The notes under the pieces were generated by a model. It had not been told where the DNA came from. It searched no databases and saw only the letters and a program-made list of their open reading frames with translations. Both the position numbers and the translations under genes were made by a program. From contig JBBIST010000015.1 in NCBI GenBank assembly GCA_037441125.1, positions 1 through 47,291 of the forward strand: 47,291 nt of DNA. Direction: 5' to 3'. The DNA comes from JALHMQ01 sp037441125. GTDB lineage: Bacteria; Pseudomonadota; Gammaproteobacteria; Burkholderiales; Burkholderiaceae_F. The stretch's first letter is position 1. Each line of letters starts with the position of its first letter. Below are positions 27,374-37,193 of this stretch, piece after piece.

Positions 27374-28384
27374 TCAGACCGCGTCGGCCAGGCTCCAGCG
27401 CGGATGCACGGCGAAGGCAGGGCCTTCGACTGCGCCGCGCTCGAGTCGTGCCAGACCGGCGCGCGCGATCATGGCGCCGTTGTCGGTGCACAGCGCCGGC
27501 GGCGGGAAGTACAGCTCGAAGCCGTGCCGTGCCGACGCCTCGGCCAATCGTGCACGAAGCTGGCGATTGGCACCGACGCCGCCGGCCACGACCAGGCGCC
27601 CAAGGCCGGTGGCTTCGACAGCGGCAATCGACTTCGCGACCAGGACATCGGTGACGGCGTCGACGAAGGCGAGCGCGATGTCGGCGCGCGCCTGTTCGCA
27701 CAGATTGCCGACGTTGCGCACGGCGGTCAGGACCGCTGTCTTCAGGCCGCTGAAGCTGAAGTTCAGATCGCCGCTGTGCAGCAGCGGGCGCGGCAGGCGC
27801 AGCGCGCCGGCGACACCGAAGTCGGCCAGCCGCGAGACCGCCGGGCCACCCGGGTAGCCGAGGCCGAGCAACTGCGCGGTCTTGTCGAAGGCCTCGCCGG
27901 CGGCATCGTCGGCGGTCTCGCCGAGCAGCGTGTAGTCACCAGGCGCGGCCACCCGCATCAACTGCGTGTGGCCCCCCGACACGAGCAGCGCGACGAAGGG
28001 AAAGGCGGGTGCGGGCGTGGCCAGCATCGGCGACAGCAGGTGTCCTTCAAGGTGATGGACGCTGACCACCGGTTTGCCGAGCGCCCAGCCGAGCGCGTGG
28101 CCGATGCTGGCGCCCACGAGCAGCGCGCCGGCTAGCCCCGGCCCGACGGTGACGGCGATGGCGTCGATGTCGGACTTGCGCCGGCCGGCGCGGGCCAGGC
28201 ACTGGTCGAGTAACGGCAGGACGCGGCGGATGTGATCGCGCGAGGCCAGTTCCGGCACCACGCCGCCGTAGTCGCGGTGCATGTCGACCTGCGAGTGCAG
28301 GGCCTGCGCCAGCAGGCCGGCGTCGCGGTCCAGGAGCGCGATGCCGGTTTCGTCGCAGGAGGTCTCGATTCCAAGGATGAGCAC
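27374..28384 (-). CDS. tsaD: tRNA N6-adenosine threonylcarbamoyltransferase TsaD
   Basis: A 336-residue ASKHA-fold protein of the TsaBDE complex that transfers threonylcarbamoyl to A37 of ANN-decoding tRNAs. LILGIETSCDETGIAL is the N-terminal signature, the metal histidines are in VHHLEGHL, and the third ligand region is CTDNGAMIA. The GTG at 28384 gives a protein one residue shorter than E. coli TsaD and an N-terminus that aligns with it; another GTG at 28417 would add 11 residues. TAGACT on the minus strand (28430-28425) would start transcription right at 28418, so the longer, leaderless form cannot be excluded. Confidence 0.95.
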   Translation of the reverse strand: MLILGIETSCDETGIALLDRDAGLLAQALHSQVDMHRDYGGVVPELASRDHIRRVLPLLDQCLARAGRRKSDIDAIAVTVGPGLAGALLVGASIGHALGWALGKPVVSVHHLEGHLLSPMLATPAPAFPFVALLVSGGHTQLMRVAAPGDYTLLGETADDAAGEAFDKTAQLLGLGYPGGPAVSRLADFGVAGALRLPRPLLHSGDLNFSFSGLKTAVLTAVRNVGNLCEQARADIALAFVDAVTDVLVAKSIAAVEATGLGRLVVAGGVGANRQLRARLAEASARHGFELYFPPPALCTDNGAMIARAGLARLERGAVEGPAFAVHPRWSLADAV

Positions 28385-28510
28385 GGTGCTTGTGCCGCGG
28401 CCGCGTTCTCGCGGCACGCCCGACAGTCTACGTGCGACGATCGTCCGATACGCGCAACGCCTTGCGTCGTCCGGGCGAGTCGAGCGAATCTGGCCGGTGG
28501 CGACAGCGAC

Positions 28511-28540
28511 TTGCCGGCTCTGAGCGGCATGTCTTAGAAT
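28511..28540 (+). promoter_or_regulatory. Predicted promoter of the rpsU-yqeY-dnaG-rpoD operon
   Basis: TTGCCG (28511-28516, four of six), an 18-bp spacer and TAGAAT (28535-28540, five of six). The predicted start near 28547 leaves a leader of about 74 nt before rpsU. It corresponds in position to the main promoter of the E. coli macromolecular-synthesis operon. Confidence 0.55.
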
Positions 28541-28620
28541 CGCGCGCTTTCCGCAGGCCGCAGCGTTGAGGCCGACTCAGGGATCGCCTGCGGCGCCGCA
28601 TCCGAGCCCACAGGACGTCC

Positions 28621-28833
28621 ATGCCGACCGTTCGCGTCAAGGAAAACGAGCCCTTTGAAGTGGCCTTGCGCCGCTTCAAGCGCACCATCGAGAAAAGCGG
28701 TCTGCTGACTGAGCTGCGCGCGCGCGAGTTCTACGAGAAGCCCACTTCGGAGCGCAAGCGCAAGAAGTCGGCGGCGATCAAGCGCCACTTCAAGCGCCTG
28801 CGCGGGCAAATGCTGCCCAAGAAGCTGTACTGA
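28621..28833 (+). CDS. rpsU: 30S ribosomal protein S21
   Basis: A 70-residue basic protein (MPTVRVKENEPFEVALRRFK...SERKRKKSAAIKRHFKRL), full length for S21. It helps the 30S subunit select mRNA via the anti-Shine-Dalgarno region. First gene of the macromolecular-synthesis operon, followed by a hairpin that may reduce read-through to yqeY-dnaG-rpoD. Confidence 0.97.
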   Translation: MPTVRVKENEPFEVALRRFKRTIEKSGLLTELRAREFYEKPTSERKRKKSAAIKRHFKRLRGQMLPKKLY

Positions 28834-28862
28834 GACGCCGGCCCTGCGTCTGACCGCCGCAG

Positions 28863-28890
28863 AGCGCGCCGCCCGGCGCGCTTTCACTTT
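28863..28890 (+). terminator. Hairpin with T-rich tail between rpsU and yqeY, possible attenuator
   Basis: Stem AGCGCGCC, loop GCCC, stem GGCGCGCT, then TTCACTTTCT. The interrupted T-tract suggests a leaky terminator. In E. coli a terminator between rpsU and dnaG sets the ratio of S21 to primase and sigma-70; this hairpin occupies the same place. Confidence 0.6.
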
Positions 28891-28902
28891 CTAGGCACCG
28901 CC

Positions 28903-29349
28903 ATGTCCCTCAAGGATCAGATCACCGAAGACATGAAGGCGGCGATGCGGGCCAAGGACTCGGCGCGGCTGGCGGCGATCCGCTTTCTGCAGGCGGCGAT
29001 CAAGCAAAGAGAGGTCGACGAGCGAATCGCCGCCGATGACGCCCAGGTCCTGGCGATCATCGAGCGGCTGATCAAGCAACGCCGCGACTCGATTGCGCAG
29101 TTCGAGGCCGCCGGCCGCGACGACCTCGTGGCCAAGGAACAGGCCGAACTGGCCCTGCTCCAGGGATACCTGCCGCAGCAGATGAGCGACGCCGAACTGG
29201 AGGCGGCGATCGATGCGGCAATCGCCGAGTGCGGCGCCACCGGCACGGCCGCGATCGGCAAGGTCATGGCGGTACTGAAGCCGCGCATCGCCGGCCGCGC
29301 CGACATCGGCCAGGCCTCGGCGCGCGTCAAAAGCAGGCTCGCCGCCTAG
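28903..29349 (+). CDS. yqeY: GatB/YqeY domain protein
   Basis: A 148-residue protein consisting only of the YqeY domain (MSLKDQITEDMKAAMRAKDS; LLQGYLPQQMSDAEL; IGKVMAVLKPRIAGRADIG), related to the tail of the GatB amidotransferase subunit. Its exact role is unknown; tRNA contact is an inference from GatB. The position between rpsU and dnaG is conserved in many proteobacteria. 26 bp precede dnaG. Confidence 0.94.
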   Translation: MSLKDQITEDMKAAMRAKDSARLAAIRFLQAAIKQREVDERIAADDAQVLAIIERLIKQRRDSIAQFEAAGRDDLVAKEQAELALLQGYLPQQMSDAELEAAIDAAIAECGATGTAAIGKVMAVLKPRIAGRADIGQASARVKSRLAA

Positions 29350-29375
29350 CCGCCGAGACCGCGCCAGGCGCCTGC

Positions 29376-31166
29376 ATGATCGCGCAGGGCTTCATCCAGG
29401 ATCTGCTCGGTCGCGTCGACATCGTCGAGGTCGTCGGCCGTCACGTGCAGTTGAAAAAGGCCGGCCAGAACCTGGTCGGCCTGTGCCCGTTTCACGGCGA
29501 GAAGACGCCGTCGTTCACGGTCAGCCCGTCGAAGCAGTTTTTCCACTGCTTCGGCTGCGGCGCCCACGGCAGCGCCATCGGCTTCCTGATGGATCACCGC
29601 GGGCTGTCCTACGTCGAGGCGATTCACGAACTAGCCCAACAGGTCGGGCTCGCGGTCCCCGAGACCGTGCGCTCGGAGCGCGAGCAAGCGCAGCGCGGCC
29701 GCGGCCTGACCGAGTTGCTGGCGGCGGCGGCCGACTTCTACCGGCGCGAACTCAAGGCGAGCCAGGCTGCGATCGACTACCTCAAGGGTCGGGGCATCTC
29801 CGGCCAGACCGCGGCGCGCTTCGCGCTCGGCTATGCGCCCGATGCCTGGCAGCCGCTGCGCTCGGCGTTGCCCAACTACGACGATCCGAAGCTGGTGGAC
29901 GCCGGGCTGGTGATCGCCGGCGACGAGGGCCGCCGCTACGACCGCTTCCGCGGTCGCCTGATGTTCCCGATCCGCAACCGGCGCGGCGCGGTGATCGGCT
30001 TCGGTGCACGCGTGCTGGGCGCGGGTGAGCCGAAGTACCTGAACTCGCCCGAGACGCCGGTGTTTCGCAAGGGCCACGAACTCTACGGCCTGTACGAGGC
30101 CCAGGAGGCGATCCGCAGCCGCAATCGTGTCATCGTCTGCGAGGGCTACCTCGACGTGATCCAACTGGCACAGGCCGGTTTCGGCGAGTCGGTGGCGGCG
30201 CTGGGCACTGCAGTGACGGCGCAGCACGTGACCACGCTGCTGCGTCTGACCGACCACGTGGTGTTCGCCTTCGACGGCGACGCCGCCGGCCGCAAGGCGG
30301 CGCGGCGCGCGCTGGAAGCGGCACTGCCGGCGATCGCCGATGGCAAGCGCGCGAGCTTCGTCCTGCTGCCGCAGGGCGAAGACCCGGACAGCCTGATCCG
30401 CAACCACGGCGCCGGCGCCTTCGAGGACGAATTGCAGCGCGCGCTGCCGCTGTCGCGCTGGCTGCTCCAGACCCTGACCGAGGGCAAGGACCTGCAGCAG
30501 GCCGAGGACCGCGCCGCGCTCCTGGCGCAGGCACGGCCGCTGTTGGAGTCGATGACTCCGGGTGCACTGCGCCTGCAGTTGACGCGCGAACTGGCCGCCG
30601 CCGCCCGGAGCGCGGCAGATGAGGTCGAAGCGCTGTTCGGGCTCAAGTCCTGGCGCAGGCTGCCGGCGGCGCGAGAGATGACGGCCGGCGCACGCCGTCC
30701 ACCCGTGGTCGCAGCCGGCGACCTGAAGACGAGGATCCTGCGCCACCTGGTCGCGCATCCGGAGCTGGCGCGCGAGTTCAACCGTCAGATCGCCGCCGAG
30801 TCGCTCGAAAGCGCGGAGCCGATCGACCGCCAGATCGCCGAAGTCTGGCGCGCCGCCACCGGGGGCGCCGGCGGCTCGAGCGGCGCACTGATCGAAGCCC
30901 TGGCCGAGAGCGAGTTTGGCCCCAACTACCGGTCGTTCGCGGCGCAGGCGCTGGTCGTCTCGGATGAGGCGGCGACGGCGCGGATGGAACTGGAGGCGGC
31001 GTTTGCGGCGCTCGAACTGAGGCGGGTCGAAGCCGAACTCGGCCGCCTGGTCCAGGGTGAACTGACCGACTCGGCCAAGGTCCGCATCCGCGAATTGTCC
31101 GAGGACCGGATCAGGCTCAAGCGGCAAGCCCGTCCCGGAACTGGACACGGCAGTGCAAGTGTCTGA
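29376..31166 (+). CDS. dnaG: DNA primase DnaG
   Basis: A 596-residue primase that makes RNA primers at the replication fork. The N-terminal CHC2 zinc finger is CPFHGEKTPSF...FHCFGCGAHG (residues about 40-67). The catalytic TOPRIM domain has VIVCEGYLDVI and FDGDAAGRKAARRA (about 250-310). The C-terminal helicase-binding domain covers roughly 450-596 and would bind DnaB. The ATG at 29376 gives the canonical MIAQGFIQDLL; earlier in-frame starts lie inside yqeY. Confidence 0.97.
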   Translation: MIAQGFIQDLLGRVDIVEVVGRHVQLKKAGQNLVGLCPFHGEKTPSFTVSPSKQFFHCFGCGAHGSAIGFLMDHRGLSYVEAIHELAQQVGLAVPETVRSEREQAQRGRGLTELLAAAADFYRRELKASQAAIDYLKGRGISGQTAARFALGYAPDAWQPLRSALPNYDDPKLVDAGLVIAGDEGRRYDRFRGRLMFPIRNRRGAVIGFGARVLGAGEPKYLNSPETPVFRKGHELYGLYEAQEAIRSRNRVIVCEGYLDVIQLAQAGFGESVAALGTAVTAQHVTTLLRLTDHVVFAFDGDAAGRKAARRALEAALPAIADGKRASFVLLPQGEDPDSLIRNHGAGAFEDELQRALPLSRWLLQTLTEGKDLQQAEDRAALLAQARPLLESMTPGALRLQLTRELAAAARSAADEVEALFGLKSWRRLPAAREMTAGARRPPVVAAGDLKTRILRHLVAHPELAREFNRQIAAESLESAEPIDRQIAEVWRAATGGAGGSSGALIEALAESEFGPNYRSFAAQALVVSDEAATARMELEAAFAALELRRVEAELGRLVQGELTDSAKVRIRELSEDRIRLKRQARPGTGHGSASV

Positions 31167-31191
31167 AAAAGCTGGAGTTTGCGATGGCCGC

Positions 31192-31200
31192 TGCTAAAAT
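31192..31200 (+). promoter_or_regulatory. Predicted extended -10 promoter inside the operon, before rpoD
   Basis: TGC followed by TAAAAT (31195-31200), an extended -10 (TGN) with five of six matches to the hexamer. It lies 26 bp after the dnaG stop and would give rpoD a leader of about 227 nt. No -35 is evident, as expected for extended -10 promoters. A second hexamer, TAGACG, occurs at 31269. Internal rpoD promoters, often heat-shock-linked, are known in E. coli, but no sigma-32 motif is recognised here. Confidence 0.45.
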
Positions 31201-31433
31201 AACCGGCTTTTCGCGACGACGAGGGCGTCTGCGCGGTGTTCGCTCGTTACGGCCGAGAGCGTAGCGGCTAGACGAACGATCACGCGGCGCGGCGAGTCAG
31301 AGTCAGAGGCGGATCGAAGCGGGGCCGCAGGTGCGGCGTCTGCAGCGTGCGTCGGGCGGCGGTCCAGAGGCAACGACGGCAATCTCGAGCGTTCGAGCGC
31401 CCGAGGGCAGATCAGCGAGGAAGCGGGCACAGC

Positions 31434-33680
<2,247 letters not shown>

Positions 33681-33721
33681 GGGCGGTGCGCGGATCCGCG
33701 GATCGAATACGCTGCGCCCGT

Positions 33722-33800
<79 letters not shown>

Positions 33801-33843
33801 GACTCACAGCGCTGCGGCGCGATCGGCGACCGGTGTGACGACG

Positions 33844-33875
33844 ACGGCAGAGATGCGAAAGCACGTCTCTGCCGT
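33844..33875 (+). terminator. GNRA-capped hairpin between the tRNA and helicase genes
   Basis: ACGGCAGAGA pairs perfectly with TCTCTGCCGT; inside, TGC-GAAA-GCA forms a second short stem with a GNRA tetraloop, leaving a 2-nt CG bulge. It is followed by TGTCCTTTG, only weakly T-rich. It could terminate rpoD-tRNA transcripts or act as a structured leader of the helicase gene, whose ATG is 18 nt further on, next to its GAAGGAAAG binding site. Confidence 0.55.
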
Positions 33876-33893
33876 TGTCCTTTGAAGGAAAGC

Positions 33894-35333
33894 ATGTCCG
33901 ACTATCACGATTTCGATCACTTCGGCCTCGACCCGCGCATCGTCGCCGCGGTCAAGGAGATGGGCTACGCGACGCCGACGCCGATCCAGAGCAAGGCGAT
34001 CCCGATCGTCCTGCGCGGCAAGGACGTGATGGGCGCGGCGCAGACCGGCACCGGCAAGACCGCGGGCTTTGCGCTGCCGATCATCCAGCGCCTGCTGCCG
34101 GCGGCCAACACCAGCATGTCGCCGGCGCGTCACCCGGTGCGGGCGCTGGTGCTGACGCCGACGCGCGAGCTCGCCGACCAGGTGGCCGACAACGTCAAGA
34201 AGTACATCGCCAAGACGCCGCTGAAGTGCGCCACCGTCTACGGCGGCGTCGACATGGATCCGCAGACGCAGGCGCTGCGCGCCGGCGTCGAGCTCGTCGT
34301 CGCCACGCCCGGGCGCCTGCTCGATCACCTGCAGATGAAGAACACCTCGCTGTCGCAGGTGCAGGTGGTGGTGCTCGACGAGGCCGACCGGATGCTCGAC
34401 ATGGGCTTCCTGCCGGACATCTCGCGCATCCTCGGCCTGCTGCCGAAGGAGCGGCAAAGCCTGATGTTCTCGGCCACGTTCTCGGAAGAGATCAAGAAGC
34501 TCGCCGCCAACTTCCTGCGCGAGCCGGTGCTGATCGAGGTGGCGCGGCGCAATGCGACCGCCGAGAACATCACCCAGACCCTGATCCGCGTGCACGAGTC
34601 GGAGAAGGTCGACGCCCTGCAGCAGATCCTGCGCACGGGCGCCGAGGGCGCGCCGATGCGGCAGGTGCTGGTGTTCGTCAACTCCAAGATCGGCTGCCGG
34701 CGCCTGGCGCGGCAGCTGCAGAAGGCGGGCTTCAACGCCGACGCGATCCACGGCGACAAGACGCAGGAAGAGCGGATGGCGGCGCTGTCCGGATTCAAGA
34801 AGGGCGAGATCGAGGTGCTGGTGGCAACCGATGTCGCCGCGCGCGGGCTCGACATCGTCGAGCTGCCGTTCGTCGTCAACTTCGACGTGCCCTTCAGCGC
34901 CGAGGACTACGTGCACCGCATCGGCCGCACCGGACGTGCCGGAGCGGCCGGCGTGGCGATCATGCTGATGACCGGTGCCGACGAACGCGGCGTGCAGGCG
35001 ATCGAGAAGCTCACCAAGCAGAAGTTCACACCCGGCGCGCTCGAGGTCGAACGCAGTGCCGTGCGCGAGCGCGGCGAGCGCGGCGAACGCGGCGAGCGCG
35101 GCGAGCGCAGCGGCAGGCGCGAGAGGCCCGAGCGCAGCGCCGCCGGCGCGCGCACCGAGCGCGACGCCACGCGCAGCTACCAGAGCGCCACGGCCAAGGT
35201 CGACGAGTTCTTCCTCAAGCCCTATCAGGCTCCCGACGACGCCGACGGCGCTACAGCCGCCCCGGCGCCCGCGACGCGGCCCGGCCAGCGTCCGGTCAAG
35301 GTGGCGGCCCTGCTCGGCGGCCGCAAGCCGTAG
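33894..35333 (+). CDS. DEAD-box ATP-dependent RNA helicase, RhlE type
   Basis: A 479-residue helicase. Q motif region FGLDPRIVAAVKEMGYATPTPIQ, Walker A AAQTGTGKT, LTPTRELADQ, VLDEADRMLDMGF, SAT, and in domain 2 VATDVAARGLDI and HRIGRTGRAG are all intact. The C-terminal tail from about residue 385 is a Gly/Glu/Arg-rich low-complexity region encoded partly by 9-bp tandem repeats, as in RhlE/DbpA-like enzymes that dock on rRNA. It likely acts in ribosome assembly or RNA turnover and may be cold-induced. The ATG at 33894 has GAAGGAAAG upstream; a TTG at 33882 is in frame but lacks a site. Convergent with metY. Confidence 0.95.
   Translation: MSDYHDFDHFGLDPRIVAAVKEMGYATPTPIQSKAIPIVLRGKDVMGAAQTGTGKTAGFALPIIQRLLPAANTSMSPARHPVRALVLTPTRELADQVADNVKKYIAKTPLKCATVYGGVDMDPQTQALRAGVELVVATPGRLLDHLQMKNTSLSQVQVVVLDEADRMLDMGFLPDISRILGLLPKERQSLMFSATFSEEIKKLAANFLREPVLIEVARRNATAENITQTLIRVHESEKVDALQQILRTGAEGAPMRQVLVFVNSKIGCRRLARQLQKAGFNADAIHGDKTQEERMAALSGFKKGEIEVLVATDVAARGLDIVELPFVVNFDVPFSAEDYVHRIGRTGRAGAAGVAIMLMTGADERGVQAIEKLTKQKFTPGALEVERSAVRERGERGERGERGERSGRRERPERSAAGARTERDATRSYQSATAKVDEFFLKPYQAPDDADGATAAPAPATRPGQRPVKVAALLGGRKP
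35073..35108 (+). repeat. Four tandem 9-bp units in the helicase tail
   Basis: GGCGAGCGC repeated four times (the second unit GGCGAACGC), each coding Gly-Glu-Arg. The units are in frame, so slippage would change tail length without breaking the protein. Confidence 0.8.
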
Positions 35334-35370
35334 CGACACGCGTTGCCGCGCAGCGCGGCCTCGAGATGAT

Positions 35371-36672
35371 TCAGCCGGCGCTCTTCGCCAGCGCCTGATC
35401 CAGGTCCCACAAGATGTCGTCGATCGACTCGATGCCGATCGACAGCCGCACCATCTCCGGCAGCACGCCGGCGGCGCGCTGCTCCTCTTGCGAGAGCTGC
35501 CGGTGCGTGGTCGAGGCCGGGTGGATGACGAGCGACTTGGCGTCGCCGATGTTCGCCAGGTGCGAGACGAACTGCAGCGCGTCGATGAACTTCTCGCCGG
35601 CCTCGGCGCCGCCGTCGATGCCGAAGGTCATCACGCTCGACGCCCCCGGTTCGCCGTCGATCGACCGCAGGTACTTTTTCGCCAGTCCGTAGTACGGGCT
35701 CGACTTCAGTCCCGGCCAGTTGACCCAGCGCACGCGCGGGTGCGCGGCGAGAAACTCCGCCACGCGGCGGGCGTTTTGCACGTGCCGCTCCATGCGCACG
35801 TGCAGGGTTTCGAGTCCCTGCAGCAGCAGCCAGGCCGAGATCGGCGCCAGCGCGGCGCCGTGCACGCGCAGCACCTCGAAGCGCGCCTTCATCGTCAGCG
35901 CGAAGTCGCCGAAGGTCTCCCAGAACTTCACGCCGTGGTAGCCCTTCGAGGGCTGCACCATGTCCGGGAACTTGCCGTTGCCCCAGTCGAAGCGGCCGGC
36001 TTCGACCAGCACGCCGCCGATCGTCGTGCCGTGACCGCCCAGGTACTTGGTCGCCGAGTGCACGACGATGTCGGCGCCCCAGTCGAGCGGCCGGCATAGG
36101 TACGGCGAGGGCATCGTGTTGTCGACCATCAGCGGCACCTGCGCCTCGTGCGCGATCGCCGCCACGCGCTCGAGGTCAAGGACGTTGATCTTCGGGTTGC
36201 CGAGCGTCTCGCCGTAGACGAGCCTCGTGTTCGGGCGCAGCGCGCGGCGGAAGTTGTCCGGCTCGTCGGGATCGACGAAGGTGGTCTCGATGCCCATTTT
36301 CGGCAGCGTCAGCGCGAACTGCGAGTAGGTGCCGCCATAGAGCAGCGACGAGGCGACGATGTGGTCGCCCGGCTGCACGATCGCCAGGATCGCCGTCAGT
36401 TGCGCCGCCATGCCGCTGGCGGTGGCGAGCGCCGCGCGACCGTTTTCCAGTGCCGCCACGCGTTCCTCGAACACCGCCACCGTCGGGTTGCTGATGCGCG
36501 AGTAGACGTTGCCGAAGGTCTGCAGGTTAAAAAGGCTCGCCGCGTGATCGGCCGAGTCGAAGACGTAGCTCGTGGTCTGGTAGATCGGCTGCGCGCGCGC
36601 GCCGGTCAGCGCGTCCGGCAGTTGTCCGGCGTGCAGGCACAGCGTCTCGATGCCGAAGGTGCGATCGGTCAT
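35371..36672 (-). CDS. metY: O-acetylhomoserine aminocarboxypropyltransferase (sulfhydrylase)
   Basis: A 433-residue PLP enzyme of the Cys/Met metabolism family that makes homocysteine directly from O-acetylhomoserine and sulfide. FGIETLCLHAGQLPD is the family start, YSRISNPTVAVFEERVAALE the active-site loop, and VVHSATKYLGGHGTTIGG contains the Schiff-base Lys209. Length and the insertion after residue 240 fit MetY rather than MetB/MetC. The ATG at 36672 lies 11 bp after the stop of the CoA-binding protein frame, so they are co-transcribed. Convergent with the helicase gene. Confidence 0.96.
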   Translation of the reverse strand: MTDRTFGIETLCLHAGQLPDALTGARAQPIYQTTSYVFDSADHAASLFNLQTFGNVYSRISNPTVAVFEERVAALENGRAALATASGMAAQLTAILAIVQPGDHIVASSLLYGGTYSQFALTLPKMGIETTFVDPDEPDNFRRALRPNTRLVYGETLGNPKINVLDLERVAAIAHEAQVPLMVDNTMPSPYLCRPLDWGADIVVHSATKYLGGHGTTIGGVLVEAGRFDWGNGKFPDMVQPSKGYHGVKFWETFGDFALTMKARFEVLRVHGAALAPISAWLLLQGLETLHVRMERHVQNARRVAEFLAAHPRVRWVNWPGLKSSPYYGLAKKYLRSIDGEPGASSVMTFGIDGGAEAGEKFIDALQFVSHLANIGDAKSLVIHPASTTHRQLSQEEQRAAGVLPEMVRLSIGIESIDDILWDLDQALAKSAG

Positions 36673-36683
36673 TTCGCTTTGGG

Positions 36684-37193
36684 TCAGTAAGGCAACTCGC
36701 GCGGCCGCTTGCTCGACACGATGCGGGTGTTGACGCCGGCCCAGTTCAGGCCGCCGAACAGCCGTCCGTGCTCGATCTTCACGCAGCGGTCCATCACCAC
36801 GTCGAGACCCGCCGCGCGCGCCCGGTCGCGCGCCGCCGGGCTGACGACGCCAAGCTGCATCCACAGGCAGCGGGCGCCAATGGCGATCGCCTGCTCGGCC
36901 AGCGGGCCGATGTCCTGCGCCTTGCGGAAGCAGTCGACCAGATCGATCGGCCCGGCTTCGCGCGCGGCGGTGGCGAGATCCGGATGGCAGCGCTGTCCCA
37001 GCACCTGCTCGTACCTGGGGTTCACCGGGATCAGCGTGTAGCCGTGCTCGAGCAGGTACTTGCCGACGAAGTAGCTCGGCCGATGCCACTCGGCGGAGAT
37101 GCCGACCACGGCGATGCGCCGGCAGTCGCGCAGGATCCGGCGCAGCGTGCCGGAGTCGGTGTTGTCGGCCATCGGGTGTCGCTCGCGGGTCAT
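36684..37193 (-). CDS. CoA-binding domain protein (YccU-like), nested in the gluQ frame
   Basis: A domain of about 160 residues with a Rossmann fold: LRDCRRIAVVGISAEWHRPSYFVGKYLLEHGY, LIPVNPRYEQVLGQRCHPDL, DLVDCFRKAQDIG and LWMQLGVVSPAARDRARAAG. Such proteins bind CoA; their physiological role is poorly known, but they are often found next to metY, as here. Its own ATG at 37193 is preceded by a TACAAT -10 word that would start transcription about 2 nt before it; a second ATG lies at 37172. It may therefore be made alone as well as fused to GluQ-RS. Confidence 0.8.
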   Translation of the reverse strand: MTRERHPMADNTDSGTLRRILRDCRRIAVVGISAEWHRPSYFVGKYLLEHGYTLIPVNPRYEQVLGQRCHPDLATAAREAGPIDLVDCFRKAQDIGPLAEQAIAIGARCLWMQLGVVSPAARDRARAAGLDVVMDRCVKIEHGRLFGGLNWAGVNTRIVSSKRPRELPY

